Shown: in pieces, positions 10,901 through 18,939 of the stretch
How positions within the stretch are numbered: the first letter of the stretch is position 1
Layout: the number at the start of each line of letters is the position of its first letter
From: Symsagittifera roscoffensis
Lineage: Eukaryota > Xenacoelomorpha > Acoela > Convolutidae
Direction of reading: 5' to 3'
Assembly: GCF_963678635.1 (NCBI RefSeq)
Contig: NC_087062.1
Coordinates: forward strand, 62,650,753 to 62,714,752
Length of the DNA: 64,000 nt
Program-made: the position numbers and the translations under genes
The notes under the pieces: generated by a model
The model's input: only the letters and a program-made list of their open reading frames with translations
Database searches by the model: none
Told to the model about the DNA's origin: nothing

Positions 10901-13164
10901 CTTTTGATAGACCCATACCATATTGATACTTGTACATATTCTTAATCAAAGCAGTCTTAAATTATTATGTGAATTATTGTAAATGTATCTGATGAAACAC
11001 TTCAACCACCCGGGAAGACTTCCTCTTGTGAGGTTGTGTGACATCATCCCTTCATGATGTCATTCATTCTAATTAACCATCTGAACCGAATAGATTACAT
11101 AATTCACCTTGATGTTAAAATAGAGCTGCATCATATATTTATTTAACTATGTAAACATTGATGGTAATTAATACCAATCATTGGAGATTTATACCGAGCT
11201 ACGAATCAATTGAATAGAGATCAACTTAATAAACTATTCCAATCATGCCCTTACTTGCGCCGATCGACTTGCGAAATATCAGAAGCTAGGAATCGGAACC
11301 AGCATCCTTTAAAGCAAGATAGGTCTTTACCGCTCGAGACATATCTAAATAATGAATCCAATCTAAATACAATTGATAGCCAGTAGTGCTAAATAAAATT
11401 GCCAATTGAACAGCTCGCATAACAGTAGACGACAGTATACCCGTATTATCCATCCGCCAGATACGGTATATTATAAAATGCTTTGAAAGTATTTCAAAAA
11501 TTGTATTCTACCGGATCTATCGAAGTAAACGCAATAAAGATAACGCGTGTTTAGTCTTTAAAAAATCTTTAAAAGTCTTTAATATGTAAATTTAACATGG
11601 TAATGCAGTGCTCCAAGACATCAAGCTCTCCCAAAGCACTGTTTTGCCCGTATTTTGGCAAAATTTTCTGCGCCGCAGGCAAATTTTTGAAAAAACAGTC
11701 AAAAAAGCCGTTTTTGGGCACTTTGAAAAATTTTGACAAAAAAATTGCTTTTTTTTGGCGCGCGCTCCCCCTCAAAGTTAGTATATATTGGCGCCCAAGG
11801 CGCCTTTAGAAAAATTTTAGGGTCGTTCGGCCAAAAATGTATTCAAAGGGGGGACCCTTTGGGTCGGCAGAGGGTCGAATCCCTGAGGGGGGGGGGGGGG
11901 GGGGGGGGGAGCGTCCGCCCCCCCCCTAAATCCGCCCCTGGAAAGCAGATGTTGTTTTTCTGTTTTCACAGCGAAATAAAAATGTTATTTTTTTAATTCA
12001 GTTTTCTCAAATATTGTAAATTTTACCAAAAAAATCATATTGATTTTTTCTTCATTTTTGTGTAATTTACTATTTATTTTGTAAATGCTCTTATTTCCAA
12101 AGCAGATGGTTTTTTTTCTGTTTTCACAGCAAAATAAAAATGTTATTTCTTTGATCCAGTTTTCTCAAATAGTGTAAATTTAACCAAAAAAATGCAAATT
12201 GTTAATTTTTCTTGAAACTCAGAGAACTTCACATGCACATATTTTTTTGAACTTCAAAAGTTGAAATTTTTCAAAAACGAGTCAGTATTTTTTCTGTTTC
12301 CTTTCCTTGATTGGCTCTTTACCAACTATCTGTTGGCTATGTTTTTAGATTAAGTTGCTCCTCACTTTCAATGGTCGGAACACAAACGTATTTTATTAAA
12401 GTAAATTAGTGAATTTGTTCCCCACGTGATAATGGCATATTTGTGTTCCAGATTTGATAGATTACATGGCTATGGACGATCACGGCCTGTTTTATGCGAG
12501 TTGCCTGCGATGTTACTTTGCGGTTTTGATTGTGTCACAGCTTCTCTCAAACCTGGCAGCGCTTATCACCACCTCTCCAAAGATTGTCGACACCAAAAAG
12601 TCACTGAGCGCAATGCTATTTATCTACTCTCTGCTTTTACAGGTTCCCCAAGACTTCTTCGTATTAATTCTTCTTGTGCTATTTACATATCTTCTCAATC
12701 CGGTTCTCAGTGCAACAAAATTAGAAAATGTTGATCAATTTTTTATCTGTAACATGTTTGCGAGAAGTGCATTTTTCGTCCTTGGTAATTGTAACTCTTT
12801 TACAACTATTGACATACAGGCTGCGTATACTGGTCTCAGTGACCATAACCTGGCAATGGTGGCTTTCCAGTTGTTTTTGGTTATGTTCTCTGGGCCTCTT
12901 ATAATCTACTCTCAAATGAATGCAAATCCTGTCTTGATAAACATAGACAATAATACAAATACATCTTCAAATTGTGTGCTATTTTTGCTAACTTACCGAT
13001 GTTGTACATGTGCTGTTGTGTTAACATGTAGCTGGTTTTTAAGATTTCACATAATGACTTGGACTGTCTTTTCGCCCAAAGTCATTTTTGAAATCGGCTG
13101 GGCTATTTTTGATTGTTTATTGGCCATAGTTTTTGCAGCGACGGCTGTAATAAAGTCTTTGTGA
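1928..13164 (+). CDS. GPI ethanolamine phosphate transferase 2 (PIGG/GPI7-like), 5' partial, six exons
   Basis: This enzyme adds the ethanolamine phosphate on the second mannose of GPI anchors in the ER membrane. Exons read as 1928-2539, 2615-2817, 3220-3656, 3737-3965, 4774-5053 and 12452-13164 (stop TGA). All junctions are GT-AG, phases agree throughout, and they give 824 residues. Exon 1 holds the alkaline-phosphatase-like lumenal domain, with GDVPAFVDVF, the GDETW motif, metal-site LDHIGH and SDHGQ. Exons 3-6 carry many hydrophobic spans and the family signatures FIEEEHQ, NQTGDKW and GNCNS. Human PIGG is about 980 residues, so roughly 150 N-terminal residues, including the first membrane segment and the catalytic Thr, lie upstream of the window. 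The last intron (5054-12451) contains a 6.4-kb LTR retroelement starting 49 bp past the donor. PIGO is the closest alternative, but FIEEEHQ and NQTGDKW fit PIGG better. Confidence 0.9.
5103..5520 (+). repeat. 5' LTR
   Basis: It starts TGTCATTCATTC and ends GGTATATTATA, with the end fixed by the identical 3' LTR and the following primer-binding site. The canonical CA end is replaced by TA. The segment 5454-5483 is inverted immediately downstream of the LTR. Confidence 0.93.
5454..5566. repeat. 30-bp perfect inverted repeat spanning LTR end and PBS
   Basis: The 30 bases at 5454-5483, inside the 5' LTR, reappear as an exact reverse complement at 5537-5566, just after the primer-binding site, with a 53-base loop. 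The copy of the left arm in the 3' LTR is at 11409-11438. The right arm joins straight onto truncated RT sequence, so it marks the deletion junction that removed gag, protease and the start of RT. Confidence 0.85.
5521..5538 (+). other. Primer-binding site, tRNA-Leu type
   Basis: TGGTGATAGGAGTGGGAT starts directly at the LTR edge. It matches the complement of a typical animal tRNA-Leu 3' end (TGGTGTCAGGAGTGGGAT) at 16 of 18 positions. The match is from general knowledge of tRNA-Leu ends; the host tRNA is not in the window. Confidence 0.75.
5555..9190 (+). CDS. Retroelement pol: partial RT, RNase H, integrase, proline-rich linker, N-terminal part of macro domain
   Basis: This is an open frame of 1211 codons with no internal stop. 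Residues 1-90 are the palm/thumb end of RT, with the active-site box F40-M41-D42-D43. RNase H follows with CDASYHG, YKEFLAL, LTDNRSL and NYAADFLSR. The integrase zinc region (HNSRTGGHLG ... NCLTCLQLK) and the DDE core come next: D586, D644 and E680, giving the D-x35-E spacing. A proline/alanine-rich linker (about 905-985) and a basic stretch precede a macro-domain start at about residue 1128 (GDVLQFPGS, AHCVSSDFQMAKG). The frame ends at TGA 9188-9190 within that domain. The ATG at 5555 lies inside the inverted-repeat junction and is not a natural start. There is no N-terminal RT, protease or gag. Confidence 0.9.
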   Translation: MRAVAYKCLAQGLSKSVTGFSSFIRHYLDPCLAADLCTQFMDDIGSAVNNFDELIPTLSKIFECVRKSGLKLSPNKCEIGTQRMKFLGNIITPAGISPEQEKISTFLKKIKMPQTVKQVKRLIGFVQFFRNYMPSLGEKLIPFYRLLRKDIAFQTNEEHQKSLEVLKHDLIQATDITLRLPKPGLQYVILCDASYHGTGFVLMVEDYVKTDNKGEMKTYAPVSFGSRLFNTAQLKFSIYYKEFLALYFALDHFSHFIWGSSKPVIILTDNRSLTQFFQAKTIPPSVWNFLDRVMSFNIIIAHIPGKANYAADFLSRMQTDPSASLSLKLTDKIPVREIQIDTTAKVPDASLNLIHSMDDAFPEKKKIDDNLRAQLLELGLYENVMRELSSQEASATIQPQNFVRITRPIIAAVQHPDPADVFSDLNMSHEVLDLKNEQDKDNDIVEVKDWKRNEQVPNLTYENSRKKKYAKQFNRLIIDDEVLYRNFYDDTGHVKHKQYCLPKHLWNEVVYRLHNSRTGGHLGMTRTTEEFRKRFYLPGFTEFLTNTIKNCLTCLQLKRASAKYQIPPLQPISSLQCFPGDMMQIDIVGPLKSPVYKFVLTGIDVFSKYLFAAPLTNASADTVARELTKIFFMHSYIPKKIIADLGTTFTSELMHELTTLLEVQINHATLKHPQSIGLVERSHGPLKRILKLNTNEQWSDWHKYVPLATFIHNTSYSSSIGCCPSSIFHGREPTKPLDLRFSTKAMESVTAESDFVTAMQDAMLEKFKETKKNLISSYHKYRGYYDQKALAQPLTVESFCLLLNPLLTTQSDFGSKSMQVWIPLYRVEKVLTNSNYIIRKVGTNYTQCVHRIRLRPVDPQHQPEDLNPIDPTKFQTDPSLGKYRSEPGLFDENLPKLLDEIQPDNPDETDQPAAPARIRLSVPFGAPAVAAAPAPMPIPAAPIVVPLPVPVPVIPPPPDPPPIPGAVHVHELPLAELPAAPPMDIIDEQVTDRLTSNNSDPEGYNLDELFREPQPVVRRKAAAEARDRIHAQIRFSNDVRYHPIPSRPKQPRKYGLRTVDGHEVAPVTFIPRSTQKDNKANIRKKAEAANEDFPSRDSKRNIIMDSVKRAKQFTKQKDGPGSSKDSVNAIYEPNIFVGSGDVLQFPGSIAHCVSSDFQMAKGVAQQISSAYPCIKPTLKSIETPIVGSSVSVSLPWENKSIFNLVTKPQFF
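9189..9380 (+). pseudogene. C-terminal half of the macro domain in the shifted frame
   Basis: Directly after the T7 run at 9182-9188 the macro-domain similarity continues in the next frame as far as TGA 9378-9380. It includes the family signature PKIGCGLDKL. In TARG1/OARD1 the aspartate of this signature is catalytic; its codon here is 9297-9299. The matching catalytic lysine (in VTKPQFF, codon 9173-9175) lies in the upstream frame. One base in the homopolymer separates the halves. It could be a mutation, a base-call error or a programmed shift. Confidence 0.85.
9381..11057 (+). other. Retroelement 3' internal region, no clear coding
   Basis: This stretch, between the macro domain and the 3' LTR, is A-rich and broken by stops in all frames. 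An 82-codon Lys/Gln-rich frame at 10464-10712 has no recognisable similarity. There is no envelope-like signal, membrane segment or other domain that I can support. Repeated short phrases such as CAGGCAGGAAGTCG (near 9630 and 9790) suggest internal duplication. Confidence 0.5.
11058..11475 (+). repeat. 3' LTR
   Basis: It has the same 418-bp length and ends as the 5' LTR, with one visible substitution. It is followed by non-element sequence AAATGCTTTG, which returns to PIGG intron. Confidence 0.93.
11620..11940. mobile_element. hAT-like MITE, copy B, 5'-truncated
   Basis: It shares the interior of copies A and C (GCGCCGCAGGC, AAAGCCGTTTTTGGGCACTT, GGCGCGCGCTCCCC, AGTTAGTATATATTGGCGCC) and ends CCTAAATCCGCCCCTG. 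The left terminal repeat is missing. A run of about 24 G near 11886-11909 makes the assembly here less reliable. Confidence 0.75.
12005..12350. repeat. Dispersed family R copy, PIGG last intron
   Basis: This family has a recognisable order: GAAATAAAAATTT, 'gatccagttttctcaaat', 'taaccaaaaaaagtg', AAAGTTGAAATTTTTC, 'gtcagtattttttctgtttc', and an end at 'ctgttggctatgttttt'. This copy has a second partial head (GCAGATG...CACAGC...AATAAAAATG repeated at about 11945 and 12103). Other copies: 20690-20950, 27985-28250, 29395-29590, 33165-33450, 51390-51620. No coding capacity is seen. Confidence 0.6.
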
Positions 13165-13334
13165 AGAATGAATGAAAGGCAACAAGTCCTTTTGAAGGCG
13201 AAACTATGCAGAACCTATTTAAAACTCTCACAAGGAATATCGAATTTTTAATTCAAAATTTTCCAAATAGTTATTGAACTGAACTTTTGAGAGGCATTTT
13301 GTCAAAATAGAGCAGTCTTCAATTTTAAGACATA

Positions 13335-13369
13335 ACCCACATAACTTCAAGTCTTCAAGTTATGTGGGT
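13335..13369. repeat. 13-bp perfect hairpin between PIGG and the RRM gene
   Basis: ACCCACATAACTT (13335-13347) pairs exactly with AAGTTATGTGGGT (13357-13369) across a 9-base loop. It lies 170 bp past the PIGG stop and 42 bp before the RRM start codon. It could be a 3'-end or processing structure, or a chance remnant of a repeat. Confidence 0.7.
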
Positions 13370-13410
13370 GAGTTATTTAGAAAAAATGAACGATTTGGCT
13401 GATATTTCAG

Positions 13411-13878
13411 ATGTCTTTGAAAGTGTTCTTTTACAATTTGCCTCGTACCACTGGAATCGGCCAGCTGCATCAACATTTTTCCAAATTTGGGCGAATGAAT
13501 CAAATCAAGCTAAGATATAGAAAAGACACAGGTCTGCCCGAATCCTATGGATTTATTTCAGTTTTACAAAGATCTACATTGAATAAAATCTTAGAGCACG
13601 GACACCATGAAATAGATGGTACTAAAATTGGCTTGCGTTTTGAAAACCCTAAGTTGGAGCAAGTCTACAAATCATGGCAAAGTAGAGTAAGAAGCAACTT
13701 CTACCAAGGCAAGATTGATGAGCCGGTGAGCGGACCAATAGCGCCTGCGTTCAGAGTAAGCGGCATGGGCTCCTTCAAAGACATGTATTTCAAGATCACA
13801 GGCGATCAATTTGTACCAGGTGAGATTCAAGAGAGAAATAACTTCGAACGTTCTTTAAAGCAGAGTTATAAAACTTGA
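13411..13878 (+). CDS. Small RRM RNA-binding protein, SLIRP-like
   Basis: The frame reads 155 residues and has a single RRM near the N-terminus (about 4-80). RNP2 is VFFYNL and RNP1 is ESYGFISV, with HFSKFGRM and EIDGTKIGL between and after. The short RRM-only layout and the EIDGTKI-type end resemble SLIRP, which binds mitochondrial mRNAs with LRPPRC, but the match is not strong enough for a symbol. A pyrimidine-AG acceptor (13409-13410) ends exactly at the ATG, so the 5' UTR is spliced on. A strong donor CAG|GTGAGA after 13819 (phase 1) could end this exon early and replace the last 19 residues with a downstream exon that I did not identify. It starts 246 bp after the PIGG stop, on the same strand. 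Confidence 0.65.
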   Translation: MSLKVFFYNLPRTTGIGQLHQHFSKFGRMNQIKLRYRKDTGLPESYGFISVLQRSTLNKILEHGHHEIDGTKIGLRFENPKLEQVYKSWQSRVRSNFYQGKIDEPVSGPIAPAFRVSGMGSFKDMYFKITGDQFVPGEIQERNNFERSLKQSYKT

Positions 13879-16280
13879 CTCTTAATTGCGAAAAAGTAGT
13901 TGATATTTGCGCATATCTGGGGCATTCCTTTTTTTTTTAAATTCGACGTAGTGAAGACTTTTACGTATGTCTCGATAATTTTTTAAATTTTTTTTAGGAA
14001 AAGTCTTAGAACTTTTCGCGCTCAAATTTGTTTTTTCAATGTTTGACTTTGATTTCTTACTTCAGTTCATTTCCCTTGTCAAACTCCACTATCGAACAGC
14101 AAAAAAGGATAGTTCACAAAAAAGTGATCGAATTCTTATTGCGAAAGTGGATTTTAATAGCGGAATTAAATCTTTACCTATTAATCCATGTTTCTAAATT
14201 CGAGTGACTTAAACGCTTCCGATTAGGAAGCGTTAGCAAATGGGAATATAGATTTTTATCGGGTTAACAACTAGAGGCTGTTTCAAAGAAACAGTTCTTT
14301 TTGAAAACGCTTTAACGGAAGATAAAGAGACAATTTTTCTGCAAATGAAAGACATCAGTAGGAATCTTTTATAACTGCTGAAATTGTAAAATTGGAAATC
14401 TGCGCCATTTTTTGCGACACAAACTTTTGATCTTTTATTCAAGTTTTTCAATGAATCCTTAACAATTTTGGGCCGTTATCGTACTGCTAGCATCTTCGAC
14501 TGTTTGAAGAGTTCCTGAACGCTTCGTCGGTTAGCGCATTGTACGTGTTTCATCAAGTGATCACATATCTAAAAATCGAGGGGTTTAAGATCCGGAATTT
14601 GGGGTGGCCAGGGTATACGGGCTTCGCCGACTTATAATTCTGTCGTCTCTTACGGGCTTCAGTTGGGCTTAGATAAATTGAGAATAAACAAATTACCTAT
14701 TTTTTTCTTCAACTGGGAAACCTTTTCGCTGTTTTCATTAGCGTACGAAAATTTTTTAAAAGAAATGTGTAGCTTGAAAACGTGAAGCAGTTGGAAAAAT
14801 GCGGGTATTTTTAATCACGTTGATTTCACCAATGCAGCTTTTAAATCACATTTTCGTCAGTTTTGCAGGTTTTTTCCAATTTTTGAAGTCACGGATCAAC
14901 GGTTATGAATTGACAAGCTTTTATAAAATTGAAGTTTATTTGAAACACCTTGTAGTAATACAAAATCAGTTGAAAAACTTACGATGCTGCTAAGCTCCTG
15001 ACATGCTCAATTTCATGAAAATTTAGTTTCAACTGTTGAGTACTGGTTACTACTGGTACATTTTATATCTAGAACTCAAAACATTGTGTGTATAATTATA
15101 GAGCTTCGATATTAATTTTTTGCGGATGGTCATTGCGGCTTCGTGGTTGTCGATGATGCTCTGTCGGTTTGTTTTCCAAATTATGCAGTTCGCTCTGCAT
15201 ACGGTACTTATTAGCTATCGTGGATCTTATATGGCTGTTACATCCGATTTTTTCAATGTGATTTTTGAAAACTGAAAATTTTGGGCTGAGTTTCACCTTA
15301 TTGGCTGTCGGCTTTAATTCTGTCGGCTTATTTACAGAATTTTTTTTCTTTAAAGGGCCAATAGTACTTGTGATCGCCCATTTTTTTATTAACTCTGGTG
15401 CCAACTTCGAATGACTAGTGTTAGCTTGGACCTTCTTCTAAAAATAAGTGAATTCAAACACAACAAAAAATAATTGTTTTTTGAATTTTTTTACCACTGC
15501 GTAACAGCATTCGAAGGTCTGTTTGCTAATTTTAGAGTCTCATGGTGCTGTCATCCCATAATTGTTGTATCGCAAGTGGTGCGAAGCCCAGCCTCGCCTC
15601 CGTGTCATAAAAGTGTCAGTCATAACGTTACGTGGAAACTAAAAGCGCTTTAGGGCTACATATTTTTACTTTGAAGTTCGAAAGTCAATTTTTTCTTCAA
15701 AATAAGCTTTTCTGTTGCATTCACTGACTCTTTTTCAATTGTCTGTTGGCTATATTTGATTGTCTAAGTGTTATTGATTGTAGTGAGTTTTCATTAATCA
15801 AGGACGCGTCGTTTCTTTGTTTCTCGAAAATGTCTTAAATTTTATTCATGCCCAATTTATACTCTGGCGGCTTCGTAAAAGTACACTCAAAAAAGAAATA
15901 TCTTGAGATTTCATGTAATTGATTCTTTCAAAGCAGCTTGTTCCTAAAACCGTGGATGGGTTTAAAAATCTATGTATGCGAAAATTTTTGATTAATTATC
16001 TTCTATCCTTCTTTTTTATTCTGGTTAGTGTGCTACGATATCGGAAAAAATTTTGGGACAATTCTACGCCTGGGTCTTAGAATTGTTTTTTTCCCCAATT
16101 GTCCAAAACGCTCTTAGCGAAGTTTTTTTGCCTCCACTTGCTTTTTTCTGACTAAAGATCTGGTACCAGATGCCTATGGCGTGGACCATAATATCATGGG
16201 CTTTATGAAAATATATTTTTGCAGTGTTAATGATGATTTTACTCGTTCGTTTTTAACGTCTAACTACTAGTCTAGAAATT
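13879..16280. other. Intergenic or intronic, no gene seen
   Basis: AT-rich sequence with poly-T runs and scattered repeat fragments. A minus-strand open stretch at 15096-15404 shares VNKPTEL...NKVKL with one at 61708-61896, so it is probably part of a dispersed element. A phrase 'tatcgcaagtggtgcgaagcccagcctcgcctccgtgt' near 15570 is a tail fragment of the SINE-like family seen at 26.7, 27.7, 28.8, 32.0, 45.4 and 63.0 kb. Confidence 0.5.
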
Positions 16281-18939
16281 TTGCATTGGCCGTATTCGTG
16301 CTTGCAAGGTTTCTTTTGCTTCAAGCGAGTGCGTACATTGATAAAGTTACCCTATGTCCAATCAAAATGTGTTGTTGATAAAGTTACCCTTTATCAACAC
16401 AAGCAATGGCAAGACGGAGACCTGGATGGCCTATGTAAGAAAGGGAAAGCGCTGCAAATGCGCATGACAAAAGGAAATAGAAGAAAAACTGAAACTGAAG
16501 CACAACAGTTCAATAAACTAATGAATACTGGTAAAATATGAAGCGCAATAGCAAAATTAACGGACACATCCAAAGGCGTTCTGTCGCTCGACGAGATCGT
16601 CAAAGGTAAGACAGTAGAACAGGCTCTTATAGAGAAGCACCCACCATCTGAACCAAATGATTAGAACTATATTACACCAGTCTCAAATGAAACAATTCCC
16701 TTCCATCGATATTTGATCAGATAAACGGTCAACATATCAAGAAAGCAGCCATGAGAATGCATGGATCTCATGGACCATCTAGCCTTGATGCAAATGAATG
16801 GAGACGAGTTTTAACACAATTCGGGCAACAATTAATGGAGATTTCAAAAACAATTGCTAAATTTGTTAGAAAATTGGCTACCGAAGAACTAAATCCAGAA
16901 CTAACGGAACCATATAACGCATGAAGAGTAATCCACTTAGATAAAAATCCAGGAGTAAGACCCAGTAGATTAATCCCCTTAGATAAAAATCCAGGAGTAA
17001 GACCCATAGGCATAGGAGACGTTATGCGTAGGATAATAGGACGAACAATAACCAAATGCCTAAAAAACGAACTCATGTCTCTCGGTTTAAACTATCATTT
17101 CTGTCTTGGACAAAAATGTGGCATTGAATATGCGATTCAAACGCTAAGAGATCAATACAGAAAAACCTCCGCCGATGCTGTTTTATTGATAGATGCCGAA
17201 AACGCTTTCAACTCGCTAAATCGAAAGCTGGCATTCAAAAACATCGAAAATACCTGCCCATCTCTTTTAACCGCGATTAAAAACTCCTACTCCAATCCAT
17301 TTAAACTGTTCGTTAACAAAAAAACCATCTACTCTCAAGAAGGGACAACCCAGGGGGACCCACTAGCAATGGCCATGTACGGTCTAGCCATAATACCCCT
17401 CGTAAAATTTTTATCAGTAGACAACGTAACCCAGAAATGGTACACAGACGACGGAAACGCAGTCGGTAATTCAAGCAATCTACGAACCGTCCTCGATAAA
17501 ATTGTATCACTAGGTAAATTTTTTGGCTACCATGTTAAAGCATCCAAATGCCAACTCATTGTCAAAGATGAAAACCTCGGTGAAGCTCAGAAAATCTTCG
17601 AAAATACAGGAATCACTATAAAGGCAGGCGCCCGAGTGCTTTGTTCAGTTATAGGAACAGAATCTGAATGTAAAAAGTTCCTCGAATTTCAACAGACTGA
17701 GCAAATCAAAATTAAAAAAAAAAAATTAACGAAAATCGCTTAAACTTCCCCCCAAAATGTTTATGCCTGCTATACTAAAGGAGTTCAAGAAAAACTTTCA
17801 TTTCTTACCAGGACAGCGCCTAACACTTTGGAAAACTTAGAAGTATGTGAAAAGATTATCAAAGAACAATTAATACCTAACCTAATCGGTAAAGACACAT
17901 TGAACCCCCAGTTCCGTGAGATATCTTCCTTACTCCTTAAATTGGGCGGCCTTAACATCAAGCTGCCATCTGATCATGAAAGCTATATAGAATGGTCTAA
18001 GGAAACATCACTAGCACTGGAATCTCAAGATCCTGTTACAGCCATAACACAGCAAGAAAAAATATGTACGAAAGTTAAAAAATTGAAAACTGATAGAACA
18101 AACCGGAAGAAAACAAACCTCATGAATTCCTTAGATGAAACAGATAAATACGCAATCGACCTGGCCTCTGAAAAGGAAGCCTCTAACTGGCTCAACGCTT
18201 TACCATTGAACAGATATAACTTCAACCTGAATAAATCAGAATTCAGAGGTGGTATTTACTTAAGATACGTATGGGAACCGACCAAAACCCCACTCACATG
18301 TGCATATGGTGCTAATTTTAACTTGAAACATGAGCTACACTATGCAAAAGGCGGTTACACACACATAAGACACAATGAAATCAGAGAGACATTCGCCAAG
18401 CTCATGAACGAGGTTTGCCATGACGTCGAGATTGAGCCGAAACTTGAGCCGTTGCAAGGCGAAAGCTTTGTCAACAATTCAACTACAACTGAAGATGAGG
18501 CACGACTTGACATTAAGGCAAACAGACTCGGGAGTTCACGATTTAGCCGCGCTTTCTTTGATGTGAAAATTTTCAACCCCCATGCCAAAACATCGCGAAA
18601 ACTGCATAAAGACGCATATAAATATCACGAAACGCCGAAGAACTCCAAATATCAGCAAAGAATTTTAAACGTGGAGCAGAGTAGCTTTTGCACGTTAATT
18701 TTTGGATGCACCGGTGGCGCTGCTCCAAAGACACGCGGACGATGCAACGATTAGCCGAAAAAGTAAGTGAAAAAAGACAAGAAAGCTACCTACAATCGAT
18801 AAATTACATAAGAACTAAAATAAGCTTCGCGCTCCTGAGGAGCTCTATACTATTTATAATGGGGTGCAGATCGCTGCGCAAAGTTCAATTTATTGACAAC
18901 TCTATTAGCACTATTGTAGAGGAAGGAAGGCTAAGATAA
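16281..18939 (+). pseudogene. Decayed non-LTR retrotransposon (RT plus restriction-like endonuclease class)
   Basis: Similarity runs through several frames. The N-terminal part (16281-17020) is broken by stops. The RT is open at 17024-17743, with PLDKNPGVRPIG just before it, DAENAFNSLN, GTTQGDP and active-site YTDD. A second open part (17828-18754) carries GGLNIKLP, a degraded zinc-binding segment (CAYGANF...KHELHYAKGG), RHNEIRE, and an endonuclease-like EARLD...FFDVKIFNP. The tail SYLQSINYIRTKISFALLRSS is in another frame up to 18939. This protein type is abundant in cnidarians, sponges and fishes. At least three frame breaks and a 40-bp tandem duplication (16936-17015) show it is dead. The usual second and fourth zinc ligands are Tyr and His or Tyr here. 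Confidence 0.85.

Larger units (their letters stand above)
5103..11475 (+). mobile_element. Gypsy-like LTR retrotransposon with macro domain, gag-less deletion derivative
   Basis: Two 418-bp direct LTRs (5103-5520 and 11058-11475) differ by eye at one base (A versus G in the AAATTRCCAATTG segment), so insertion is recent. A tRNA-Leu-type primer-binding site follows the 5' LTR. The interior carries the C-terminal part of RT, RNase H, a zinc-binding and DDE integrase, a proline-rich linker and a macro domain. Gag, protease and the N-terminal part of RT are absent. The order RT-RNaseH-IN places it with Ty3/Gypsy. The flanks AATTGC (5097-5102) and AAATGC (11476-11481) may be a target duplication with one mismatch. 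No clear polypurine tract was found before the 3' LTR. The element lies in the last PIGG intron in the sense orientation. Confidence 0.93.

Noticed and set aside
12785-12820. A possible 35-bp intron (GTAATT...ACATACAG) in the last PIGG exon
   Set aside because: The frame is open through it, and the translated GNCNSFTTIDIQAAY matches the family's GNSNS block, so it is coding.
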